A stretch of 64,000 nucleotides of DNA, from NCBI RefSeq assembly GCF_004341625.1, contig NZ_SLZG01000003.1, positions 681,045 to 745,044 on the forward strand. The letters run 5' to 3'. This stretch comes from Rhizobium sp. BK376. Its GTDB lineage: Bacteria > Pseudomonadota > Alphaproteobacteria > Rhizobiales > Rhizobiaceae. A program made the translations under genes and the position numbers. Below the pieces are notes generated by a model. It saw only the letters and a list, made by a program, of their open reading frames with translations. It did no database searches and was not told where the DNA came from. This document shows positions 1 through 6,962 of this stretch, in pieces; the first letter of the stretch is position 1, and each line of letters starts with the position of its first letter.

Positions 1-388
1 TGAGGCCCGTTGCGCCGGCGCGGGCGGCCGCGAGCGCTTCCGTTGCCGTAAAGCAGCCCGGCATGCTGACCATGCCCTTTTCATGGGCGCGGCTGATGAC
101 CGCAGGTTCGACATTCGGCGTGACCAGCAATCGGCCGCCGGCGGCGTCGAGCCGATCGACATCTTCGACTGTCAGCACTGTACCCGCGCCGATGAGGCAA
201 TCGGCCGGCGCCATCTTCGCGGCGATCTCGATCGAGCGGAAGGCGTCCGGCGAATTCAGCGGGATTTCGATCGCAGTCAGGCCGTTTTCGATCAGGCCGC
301 CGACCGTTGCCTCGATTTCTTCGGGCTTGATGCCGCGCAGGATGGCGATCAGGGGACGCTTCATGGAAGGGAAGGGGACGCGGTTCAT
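1..388 (-). CDS. dgoA: 2-dehydro-3-deoxy-6-phosphogalactonate aldolase, C-terminus cut by window edge
   Basis: The leftward frame begins MNRVPFPSMKRPLIAILRG and runs off the window at base 1, so only about 129 N-terminal residues are visible. The pattern IAILRG, a Glu in the AIEIPLNSP strand, GAGTVLT and TPN is that of KDPG/KDPGal aldolases (class I Schiff-base TIM barrels). These cleave 2-keto-3-deoxy-6-phosphogalactonate to pyruvate and glyceraldehyde-3-phosphate in the De Ley-Doudoroff galactose/galactonate route. The Schiff-base Lys lies beyond the edge. The ATG overlaps the dgoK stop codon as ATGA, which supports this start and translational coupling; an in-frame ATG also occurs at 364. 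Choosing KDPGal over KDPG aldolase rests on the dgoK neighbour. Confidence 0.88.
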   Translation of the reverse strand, partial: MNRVPFPSMKRPLIAILRGIKPEEIEATVGGLIENGLTAIEIPLNSPDAFRSIEIAAKMAPADCLIGAGTVLTVEDVDRLDAAGGRLLVTPNVEPAVISRAHEKGMVSMPGCFTATEALAAARAGATGL

Positions 389-1320
389 GCGCTTTTTCTT
401 TCGTGATCTGGCCAGATCGCCTTTGCCGCAGCGGAAAGCCCGCGGCGGACGGCAGCATCGGCATCAATGGTCTGATAGGACAAAGACAGGGATTGGAATG
501 CGGTTTCGTATAGGGTCTGCAGACGCCCTGACGCAACGAGCGTAATCGCCGCATCCTTGCCGGCTGCGGAAAGCGCGCCCGCGATCTCGGCGCCGACAAG
601 CGTGCCCGATATGCGCGCCTGCGCGCCCGCAGCCGTCAGGCCGTGCAGCAGCTGGCCGGCGCGAGCGCCGAAGAGCAGGTTGGTGGCAAGTGCGGGCTGC
701 TTGAAGGCTGCGAGAAGGGCGGCCTCAAAGGCTTGGTCATCGGCCGGCATGTCCTGCGCCCCTGCCACCGCATGGGCAAGGATGCTGTGCTTGGTGATGA
801 CGTCGAAGAGTTCTCCGGTCATGAAGGTCGAAAAGCCGGTGACCATGCCGTCGACAACGCGAACCCATTTCGAATGAGTGCCCGGCATGCAGACGATCTG
901 CTCGCCGCTGCTATCGGTCGGGATCGCGCCGAGAAGCTGGGTTTCCTCGCCGCGAATGACGTCGGGCGCTTCTTTGGATCTCTGGGCCAGCCCCGGAAGG
1001 ATGCGCACGTCGCGCGACTGGCCGGGCACGGAGACTGCGCCGGTCAGAATCGCGGAAAGCGACGTCGGCGTGTCGATATAACCTGCCTCCACCCAGCCCT
1101 GCCGTGCGCCTGCCATGCCGCAGACGATGACCGGAATGCCCTCGGGGGCGGACAGGGCCGTCAGATGCGATTGCAGCACGTTGGCAAAGCCTGTCTGCGC
1201 CGCCGTCGTCATGCCTTCGCCGCTGCGGCGCTCGCCGAGCACCTCGCCGTCCTCGCTGATCAGCCAGAGCCGAAAGCTGCTCGTGCCCCAGTCAACCGCG
1301 ACATATGCGGGTTTCGCCAT
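385..1320 (-). CDS. dgoK: 2-dehydro-3-deoxygalactonokinase
   Basis: The 311-residue protein opens with AVDWGTSSFRLW, the phosphate-binding motif of the ASKHA sugar-kinase fold. It also carries MPGTHSKWV around residue 145 and GELFDV shortly after, both typical of DgoK (PF05035). It phosphorylates 2-keto-3-deoxygalactonate with ATP in the cytoplasm and feeds the aldolase encoded next. Its length is normal for the family. It sits between the SDR gene upstream (the SDR stop abuts this ATG at 1320) and dgoA downstream (ATGA overlap), so the three form one leftward transcription unit. Confidence 0.93.
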   Translation of the reverse strand: MAKPAYVAVDWGTSSFRLWLISEDGEVLGERRSGEGMTTAAQTGFANVLQSHLTALSAPEGIPVIVCGMAGARQGWVEAGYIDTPTSLSAILTGAVSVPGQSRDVRILPGLAQRSKEAPDVIRGEETQLLGAIPTDSSGEQIVCMPGTHSKWVRVVDGMVTGFSTFMTGELFDVITKHSILAHAVAGAQDMPADDQAFEAALLAAFKQPALATNLLFGARAGQLLHGLTAAGAQARISGTLVGAEIAGALSAAGKDAAITLVASGRLQTLYETAFQSLSLSYQTIDADAAVRRGLSAAAKAIWPDHERKSA

Positions 1321-2123
1321 CAGAAAGTGCCTCCATCAACGATAATGGACTGCGCGGTGATGCTTGCCGAGCAGTCGGATGCAAGAAACAGGCAGGGACC
1401 GACCAGATCCTCCGCCTTCAGTACGCGTTTGAGACATTGGCGCTGGACGCTTTTGGCGATGATATCCTCGGTCAACCAAAGCTCCTTCTGCCGCTCGGTG
1501 ACGATCATGCCGGGCAGGACAGCATTGACCCGCACATTCTCAGGCCCGAGACGCCCGGCCATGCTCTTGGTCAGCCCGATAATCCCAGCCTTGGCCGTCG
1601 TATAGACCGAGAGCTGTGGCATGTTCAGCATGAAGGCGATCGACGAGAAGTTGATGATCGATCCGCCGCCCGCCGCCCGCATCAGCGGAGCGACCGCCTG
1701 CGAGACGAAGAACACCTGCTTGAGATTGATCGCCTGGCTGTTGTCCCAATATTCTTCCGTTACGGTATCGAAGTCATGCCGGTCATCCCAGGCGGCGTTG
1801 TTGACGAGCACCCGGATCGCGTTGAAATCGGATTCGATCGCGGCGACCGTGCTGCGGACATTGTCCACGTCGCGCAGGTCCGCATGATAGAAGGAGACCG
1901 GATGCGCCGAGGTTGCGGATATCCGCTCGGCCAGCGCCTTGCTTTCCGCCTCGGCAATATCGATGAAGGCGACTTTCGCGCCCTGCTGCGCAAAACCTTC
2001 GACCAGAGCAGCGCCGATGCCGGAGCCGCCACCTGTCACGAGTACGGCCCGATCCTTTAGATCGGGAAACTGAGCCACTGGACCGGTCAATTTCCTCTCC
2101 CAATTTGTCGATTTGCGAACCAT
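1320..2123 (-). CDS. SDR-family NAD(P)-dependent oxidoreductase
   Basis: This is a 267-residue classical short-chain dehydrogenase. It has the cofactor motif TGGGSGIG at about residues 30-37, NNAAW near 108, and a Ser-Tyr-Lys set in the NFSS and YTTAK segments near 157-174. As first gene of the dgoK-dgoA operon it plausibly oxidises galactose, a related aldose, or a sugar acid entering the same route; the exact substrate cannot be read from sequence. The ATG at 2123 is preceded by GGAAC, which is also the end of an inverted repeat at 2126-2144. Ribosome binding and an operator may therefore coincide. A strong AG-rich stretch inside the frame precedes a TTG at codon 12, a possible alternative start. 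Confidence 0.85.
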   Translation of the reverse strand: MVRKSTNWERKLTGPVAQFPDLKDRAVLVTGGGSGIGAALVEGFAQQGAKVAFIDIAEAESKALAERISATSAHPVSFYHADLRDVDNVRSTVAAIESDFNAIRVLVNNAAWDDRHDFDTVTEEYWDNSQAINLKQVFFVSQAVAPLMRAAGGGSIINFSSIAFMLNMPQLSVYTTAKAGIIGLTKSMAGRLGPENVRVNAVLPGMIVTERQKELWLTEDIIAKSVQRQCLKRVLKAEDLVGPCLFLASDCSASITAQSIIVDGGTF

Positions 2124-2125
2124 TA

Positions 2126-2144
2126 AGTTCCATTATTTGGAACT
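2126..2144. promoter_or_regulatory. Inverted repeat, candidate IclR-type operator
   Basis: AGTTCCA, five bases, then TGGAACT form a perfect 7-bp-arm inverted repeat in the divergent SDR/iclR intergenic region. It lies immediately 5' of the SDR start codon and just upstream of the likely iclR -35 box. E. coli IclR boxes have TGGAA/TTCCA half-sites, so binding by the neighbouring IclR-family protein is a reasonable inference. Confidence 0.5.
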
Positions 2145-2148
2145 GAAT

Positions 2149-2177
2149 TTGACTATGTGGAATTATCGATCTACGCT
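2149..2177 (+). promoter_or_regulatory. Probable promoter of the iclR-type gene
   Basis: TTGACT (2149-2154), a 17-base spacer and TACGCT (2172-2177) resemble a housekeeping sigma promoter. It directs transcription rightward into the regulator that starts at 2211, and it begins four bases after the inverted repeat at 2126-2144. Confidence 0.45.
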
Positions 2178-2210
2178 GCCGAGCTGTCAAGGCAACAGAG
2201 GAACTCGAAA

Positions 2211-3020
2211 ATGAGCCCTGGACAAGGCGACGCGATCGAAGGCAAGGGTCAGGGCGGGGATACCGGCACGCTTGGCAAGCTGATGGCGCTTCTTGACCTC
2301 GTGGCGATGTCCGATCGTCCCATGCGGTTCACCGATCTCCTCTCCCTCTCCTGTCAGCCGCGCGGAACGCTTCATCGTCAGTTGACGCATCTGGTCGGCG
2401 AGGGGCTGCTCGACGTCGACCGCGAGGGGCGCTACCAGCCCGGTATTCGTCTGCTCAACCTTGCCTCGCGTAGCTGGGCCCGCAATGAACTCAGGATCGT
2501 CGCCGAACCGCATCTCCGCCGCCTTCAGGAGCAGACGGGTGAAACGGTTCATCTCGGCGTGCTGCGCGGTGTCGAGGTGATCTATCTCGACAAGGTGGAG
2601 GGGCGGCAGTCGGTGCGCATGTATTCGCAGATCGGCAATGCTTCGCCCGCTTATTGCACCGGCGTCGGGAAGGCTGCCCTCTCCACCATGGATGACGAAA
2701 GCCTTGGCACCCTTGTTGCGGGGATCGCGTTTCAGCCCTTCACTGCCTGGACGCACCGCGATGCCTCCGCGCTGCTTGCCGACATCGCGGCGATAAGAGC
2801 GCGAGGTTATGCATTCGACCGCGAGGAGCATGAGGCGGGCATCTGCTGTGTTGCCGCTCCCATACGGTCCGACCGGCATAATATTCTCGCAGGAGTTTCG
2901 GTGACCGGTCCATCGTATCGCGTTACGCTAGAAAATCTGGAATGCTGGGCTCCACTGGCAAGCACTGCAGCGGCAGCGATTATCAACGATATGCACAGCC
3001 TGCTCGGCCCTCGGCGGTAG
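2211..3020 (+). CDS. IclR-family transcriptional regulator
   Basis: With start ATG 2211 (AGAGGA about eight bases upstream) the protein has 269 residues. An N-terminal winged helix-turn-helix is followed by the IclR effector-binding domain. The HTH covers KLMALLDLVA through RGTLHRQLTHLVGEGLL. The effector domain shows ETVHLGVLRGVEVIYLDKVEG, ASPAYCTGVGKA and the late Cys in EEHEAGICCVAAPI. It is divergent from the SDR-dgoK-dgoA operon, so it is most likely that operon's regulator with a sugar acid or its keto-deoxy derivative as ligand (inference). An upstream in-frame ATG at 2157 has no ribosome-binding site and was not chosen. Confidence 0.9.
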   Translation: MSPGQGDAIEGKGQGGDTGTLGKLMALLDLVAMSDRPMRFTDLLSLSCQPRGTLHRQLTHLVGEGLLDVDREGRYQPGIRLLNLASRSWARNELRIVAEPHLRRLQEQTGETVHLGVLRGVEVIYLDKVEGRQSVRMYSQIGNASPAYCTGVGKAALSTMDDESLGTLVAGIAFQPFTAWTHRDASALLADIAAIRARGYAFDREEHEAGICCVAAPIRSDRHNILAGVSVTGPSYRVTLENLECWAPLASTAAAAIINDMHSLLGPRR

Positions 3021-3037
3021 AATTATTCGCCTGCAAC

Positions 3038-3050
3038 TGGAAATTTTCCA
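3038..3050. promoter_or_regulatory. TGGAAA-T-TTTCCA palindrome downstream of iclR
   Basis: A perfect 13-bp palindrome lies 18 bases after the regulator's stop codon. Its half-sites match those of the inverted repeat at 2126-2144 but in the opposite arrangement, and they closely resemble the E. coli IclR box. It could be an auxiliary operator or a chance AT-rich palindrome. Confidence 0.3.
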
Positions 3051-3254
3051 ATTTTAGCCCGTGTCCTGCTGGACCTCGGGTAACTTTACCGATTAACTTG
3101 AGTGTGTTGGTTTTGAATCGCAGCGGGAACAATCGTGCCGCTGCGGTGTTAGGCCAGCGATCAAGGTCCGTAGCGTTGCGTTAGGCGTGGTCATGTTGCC
3201 GGGCATGCGACATGGCCGCAATTCTTCGATTCGGTGATACTTGGAAGACTGACA

Positions 3255-3992
3255 ATGACAGCATTAGAGACAGGAAAATCTCCCCGAGGTGAGGATTACA
3301 TCGAGGAGATCGCCGGTCTGAAGACCCAGTTCGATGTTTTCCGCTTCATGAAACGCTTGACGGAGGCCTTTCGCAGCCGGGCCTTCATGATCATCAATCT
3401 TCCGGCCATCACCTCCTTCGATCTGCAGAGCAATTCCGTGATCACCAGCTGGCCGGCGGAACTTCTGGCGATCTACGACCAGGAAGGCCTGATGGTGAAC
3501 AGCCCCGTTCTGCGGCGCCTGCGCAATTCGACGCTGCCGTTCTTCCACGACACCGTTGGAAGCAGCGCCGCGCGCGACGACGGCAAGACAAACCTCATCG
3601 TGACGTTGTTCGAGCGCTTCCGGATGCCGCGCTGCGCGTATTTTCCAACACATGATGCATCGGGAATGCGTGGTGCGATATCGCTGGCGGGAGACCGGGA
3701 GCCGTTCTCGCCGGAAGAGATGAAGGACCTGAGCTATATTTCCATCCACGTCTTTGATCGGCTGGCGGAAATCCGCAATATGGATACCCGCATCAGCGAC
3801 ACGCTCAATGATCGTGAGATCGATTGTCTGAACTGGACAGCCGCCGGCAAGACCAGCGCCGAAATCGCCGATATCCTTGGATTGTCCGAACATACGGTCA
3901 ATCACTACCTCAATCGCGCCACCAAGAAGCTCGATACGGTCAACCGGACGCAGGCGGTCGCAAAGGCATTGCGCATCGGCCTCATCAAGTAA
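3255..3992 (+). CDS. LuxR-family solo regulator (autoinducer-binding-like domain plus HTH)
   Basis: ATG 3255 is preceded by GGAAG with good spacing and gives 245 residues. The N-terminal part (about 20-165) resembles the autoinducer-binding fold. The C-terminus carries a GerE-type HTH: LNDREIDCLNWTAAGKTSAEIA followed by LSEHTVNHYLNRATKKL. Aligned by eye to TraR/LuxR, the ligand-contact Trp57 is Leu and Asp70 is Ser, while Tyr61 and Pro71 are kept. The protein may therefore bind something other than a classical acyl-homoserine lactone, or nothing. No luxI-like gene is in the window. A GTG at 3234 is a less likely start. Confidence 0.87.
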   Translation: MTALETGKSPRGEDYIEEIAGLKTQFDVFRFMKRLTEAFRSRAFMIINLPAITSFDLQSNSVITSWPAELLAIYDQEGLMVNSPVLRRLRNSTLPFFHDTVGSSAARDDGKTNLIVTLFERFRMPRCAYFPTHDASGMRGAISLAGDREPFSPEEMKDLSYISIHVFDRLAEIRNMDTRISDTLNDREIDCLNWTAAGKTSAEIADILGLSEHTVNHYLNRATKKLDTVNRTQAVAKALRIGLIK

Positions 3993-4077
3993 ACTGCCTG
4001 ATATTTCCCATTTGACCAGTTTTTGCGCAGGGCGTGACGTTGCTGCCTGCAGAATGGGCTGCCTCTTCTAGGACGGG

Positions 4078-4088
4078 CAACACCTGTT
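4078..4088. repeat. Small palindrome CAACA-CC-TGTTG upstream of a sigma-54 promoter
   Basis: Five-base arms separated by CC, spanning 4078 to about 4089, lie about 60-70 bp upstream of the -24 element at 4147. That distance suits an enhancer-binding-protein site, but the motif is short and could be chance. Confidence 0.2.
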
Positions 4089-4107
4089 GGTCGAGAAATG
4101 TATTAAG

Positions 4108-4177
4108 CCTCTGAAAAAACTAATATTTCTCCACCAGATAGGAATTGGCACGCTTTCTGCATCTTATTTTTCAGAGG
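4108..4177. repeat. 11-bp perfect inverted repeat bracketing the sigma-54 promoter
   Basis: CCTCTGAAAAA at 4108-4118 is the exact reverse complement of TTTTTCAGAGG at 4167-4177. The 48-base spacer holds the whole sigma-54 promoter, and the right arm overlaps the predicted transcription start. This could be an operator pair, or a hairpin in any transcript that starts further upstream. Confidence 0.5.
4146..4161 (+). promoter_or_regulatory. Sigma-54 (RpoN) promoter
   Basis: TTGGCACG, four bases, then CTGCA matches the -24/-12 consensus (TGGCACG-N4-TTGCW) with one mismatch. The GG (4147-4148) and GC (4159-4160) dinucleotides have the obligatory ten-base spacing. Transcription would begin near 4172 and run rightward through three hairpins toward mrp at 4407. 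Confidence 0.65.
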
Positions 4178-4345
4178 TCCAGAGGGGACTTTCATATCAG
4201 CGCTGATCAAACAGGCGCGAATGGTAACACACCGCCGATATCGGTCGTCTTCTCCTTGGCGACCTGGTGCCGGCGGTGTTGTTGCATCTGGGGGAGGCCC
4301 CACGCAACGCATAGGGATGGGAATGGTTTCTTGCCATTCCCTGAT
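4172..4345 (+). ncRNA. Candidate structured RNA or long 5' leader ahead of mrp
   Basis: Downstream of the sigma-54 promoter are three consecutive stem-loops. The first pairs CACCGCCG (4230-4237) with CGGCGGTG (4271-4278) and contains a nested GGTCG/CGACC pair. The second (4281-4308) pairs GTTGC with GCAAC and GGGG with CCCC. The third pairs GGGAATGG (4319-4326) with CCATTCCC (4334-4341). No convincing ORF with a ribosome-binding site occupies the interval. No strong U-tract follows the last hairpin, so it may be a leader of the mrp transcript rather than a free small RNA. Ends are estimated. Confidence 0.35.
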
Positions 4346-4406
4346 TTCCATTGGCGAATTCCCATTGCTCGACTATCTAAGCTGAAAGACTTTCAGTGAG
4401 GATGGA

Positions 4407-5555
4407 ATGACCGACGTCACCAAAGAACAGGTTCTGGAAACGCTGAAGACCGTTCGCGGTCCGGACCTGGAGCATAATATTGTCGAGCTGGGCATGGTTT
4501 CGGACGTCTTCATCTCCGATGCCAAGGTCTATTTCTCCATCACTGTGCCCGCCGAGCGTGCAAAGGAACTCGAGCCTCTGCGCCAGGCCGCTGAGCGCGT
4601 CATCAAGGAAATGCCGGGTGTGAAGGGAGCGCTTGTCGCTTTGACGGCCGACAAGAAGGTCGGCTCCGGCGGAGCCCCCACCGCCCGCCCGGCGCCCCAG
4701 CCTCATTCCCATGGTCATGCCCATGCCCCCCAGCAGCCGGCCCGTGCTGCCAAGATCGGCGTTCCCGGCATCGGCGCGATCGTCGCCGTGGCATCAGGCA
4801 AGGGTGGCGTCGGCAAGTCCACGACCGCAGTCAATCTGGCTCTCGGCCTCGTCGCAAACGGCCTGAAGGTCGGCATCCTCGATGCGGATATATATGGTCC
4901 CTCGATGCCGCGGCTGCTCAAGATCTCCGGCCGCCCGACGCAGATCGAAGGCCGCATCATCAACCCGATGGAGAATTACGGCCTCAAGGTCATGTCGATG
5001 GGCTTCCTCGTGGATGAGGAGACCGCGATGATCTGGCGTGGGCCGATGGTGCAATCGGCACTCATGCAGATGCTACGGGAAGTCGCCTGGGGTGAGCTCG
5101 ACATCCTCGTTGTCGATATGCCGCCCGGCACCGGCGATGCGCAGCTGACCATGGCGCAGCAGGTGCCGCTCGCCGGCGCCATCATCGTCTCCACGCCGCA
5201 GGATCTGGCCCTCATTGATGCCCGCAAGGGCCTTAACATGTTCCGCAAGGTCGAGGTGCCCGTCCTCGGCATCATCGAGAACATGAGCTATTTCATCGCC
5301 CCGGATACCGGCGCCCGCTATGACATCTTCGGCCATGGCGGCGCCCGCAGCGAGGCGGAGCGCATCGATGTGCCCTTCCTTGGCGAGGTTCCGTTGACGA
5401 TCGCCATCCGCGAGACCTCGGATGCGGGGACGCCGCTCGTGGTTTCCGAGCCGGATGGTCCGGTCGCCAAGATTTATCGGGACATAGCCGTGAAGGTTTG
5501 GGAGCAGCTCAGCGGTGCGCCCCAGCGCGCAGCACCCGCGATCGTCTTCGAATAA
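4407..5555 (+). CDS. mrp: Mrp/ApbC-family P-loop ATPase (iron-sulfur carrier type), cysteine-free
   Basis: The 382-residue protein has an N-terminal MIP18/DUF59 domain (about 1-85), a Pro/His-rich linker around 95-112, and a ParA/MinD-like ATPase domain. The deviant Walker A GKGGVGKST is at 131-139, followed by DADIYGPSMP and VDMPPGTGDAQL. The family is linked to cytosolic Fe-S cluster scaffolding and transfer. In well-studied members a Cys-x-x-Cys follows the ENMSYF segment; here that place reads APDTGARYD, and I find no Cys anywhere in the protein. It stands alone between the luxR-type gene and the corA-type gene. The leader contains a sigma-54 promoter. Confidence 0.93.
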   Translation: MTDVTKEQVLETLKTVRGPDLEHNIVELGMVSDVFISDAKVYFSITVPAERAKELEPLRQAAERVIKEMPGVKGALVALTADKKVGSGGAPTARPAPQPHSHGHAHAPQQPARAAKIGVPGIGAIVAVASGKGGVGKSTTAVNLALGLVANGLKVGILDADIYGPSMPRLLKISGRPTQIEGRIINPMENYGLKVMSMGFLVDEETAMIWRGPMVQSALMQMLREVAWGELDILVVDMPPGTGDAQLTMAQQVPLAGAIIVSTPQDLALIDARKGLNMFRKVEVPVLGIIENMSYFIAPDTGARYDIFGHGGARSEAERIDVPFLGEVPLTIAIRETSDAGTPLVVSEPDGPVAKIYRDIAVKVWEQLSGAPQRAAPAIVFE

Positions 5556-5967
5556 GATGGCCGGCGTCCCTGTGGCGCCCTCGTGCCGGTTGTCTTGAGC
5601 CAAGCCTGTGCTATGACTCTGCCGACATCGGGAATCTGCGGTGAATGCGCGCAATTGAGGGCTATGGCTTGATTCTTTCCGAGCTTTGCTGCATATGCGC
5701 CGCCGGCGTGATTATGGTCAGACATGCTTGACGACAGCCTCGGGCCTCAAGGTGGTTCCAGCTGCTTCGTTCGGTCGAAGTTATCGTGTCAGTCGAAGGA
5801 TTGGTACTGCTGCGCAATGAAGCATGAACAGGTATTCGTGGCCGAAAGCCTAAAGGATACGCCCGGAGTTTTATGAGCTTTTTTCATTTGTCGCAGTCTG
5901 GATCGGAACGGGAGCGCATCGAGCGCCATGGCCTTTGTCGTGCGCGCCGGACGAAGGGAGTGATCCT
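5556..5967. other. Intergenic region without recognised gene
   Basis: About 410 bases between mrp and the CorA gene. I see only weak GC-rich inverted segments just after mrp and no convincing ORF, terminator with U-tract, or RNA gene. A promoter for the corA-kup unit presumably lies here, but no clear -35/-10 pair stands out. Confidence 0.4.
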
Positions 5968-6945
5968 TTGATCACGGCCTACCGAACAGACTGCAAGTCG
6001 TTCGAGCTTACCGGCCTTTCCGAGTCCGCAAGTCTTCCCGACGATGCGTTATGGATCGATTTGCTTGAGCCCACCCACGAGGAAGAAATCGGTATCGAGA
6101 AACTGCTCGGTGTCGAATTGCCCACACGTGACGATCTCAAGGACATAGAACCCTCCAGCCGCCTCTATGTCGAGAATGGCGCGGTATTCATGACCGCTTC
6201 GCTGGTGTGGAAGGCCGATACGGAAACGCCGACACTGACCGATGTCGCTTTCATTCTGGTCGGCAACAGGCTGGTGACCATCCGCTATGCCCATCCGAAA
6301 TCTCTCGCTCTCTTTATTGCCGGGATGCATCGGGTTCCGGAGAATATGCGCAGTGGCGCAGCACTCCTGGCGAAGCTTCTGGAAACGATCATCGACCGCA
6401 CGGCCGAAATCCTGGAACAGTCCGTTGCGCGCATCGACATCCTCTCCACCCATGTATTCGGGGATAAGGCAAAGAAGGTCCGGCATCCTTCCAACTATCT
6501 TGAAGAAAAGCTGAAGACGATTGCCAGTTATCACCGTCTCGTCAGCAAGGTGCGCGACAGCTTGATGTCGCTATCCCGGCTTCTTACATTTGTGCAGACG
6601 ATCCCCGCTGTTCACGAGGATCGGGAAACAAAGGCACTGTGTCGCAATGTATCTCGCGATATTCAGTCGCTGTCCGAGCATGCGTCTTTCATTGCCAGCA
6701 ACATCACCTTTCTGCTCGATGCGTCGCTGGGGCTGATCAATATCGAGCAGAATGCAATCATCAAGATCTTCTCGATCGCATCGGTGGTTTTCCTGCCGCC
6801 TACGCTGGTCGCTTCGGTCTACGGAATGAACTTCGAACACATGCCGGAATTGCACGCCGTCTTCGGCTATCCGGCATCGTTGCTTCTGATGGTGATTTCC
6901 GCCGTCGTCCCGTTTTTCTTTTTTCGCTGGAAAGGCTGGCTCTGA
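5968..6945 (+). CDS. corA: CorA-family divalent cation transporter
   Basis: TTG at 5968 follows AGGGAG with seven-base spacing and gives 325 residues; a GTG at 5935 in the same frame lacks such a site. The C-terminus has two transmembrane segments with the family signature YGMNF between them. The large cytoplasmic N-terminal domain includes the long helices of the CorA funnel. CorA proteins form pentamers in the inner membrane and move Mg2+, Co2+ or Ni2+. The charged C-terminal tail is short (FRWKGWL). kup follows after 17 bases, suggesting co-transcription. A ZntB-like relative lies at 60478-61476. Substrate ion cannot be assigned from sequence. Confidence 0.9.
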   Translation: MITAYRTDCKSFELTGLSESASLPDDALWIDLLEPTHEEEIGIEKLLGVELPTRDDLKDIEPSSRLYVENGAVFMTASLVWKADTETPTLTDVAFILVGNRLVTIRYAHPKSLALFIAGMHRVPENMRSGAALLAKLLETIIDRTAEILEQSVARIDILSTHVFGDKAKKVRHPSNYLEEKLKTIASYHRLVSKVRDSLMSLSRLLTFVQTIPAVHEDRETKALCRNVSRDIQSLSEHASFIASNITFLLDASLGLINIEQNAIIKIFSIASVVFLPPTLVASVYGMNFEHMPELHAVFGYPASLLLMVISAVVPFFFFRWKGWL

Positions 6946-6962
6946 GAGCCTAGTGATCCTGA

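Noticed and set aside
4145..4399. 84-residue open frame upstream of mrp
   Set aside because: No ribosome-binding site; it begins within the sigma-54 promoter and runs through three hairpins, so an RNA or leader explains the region better.
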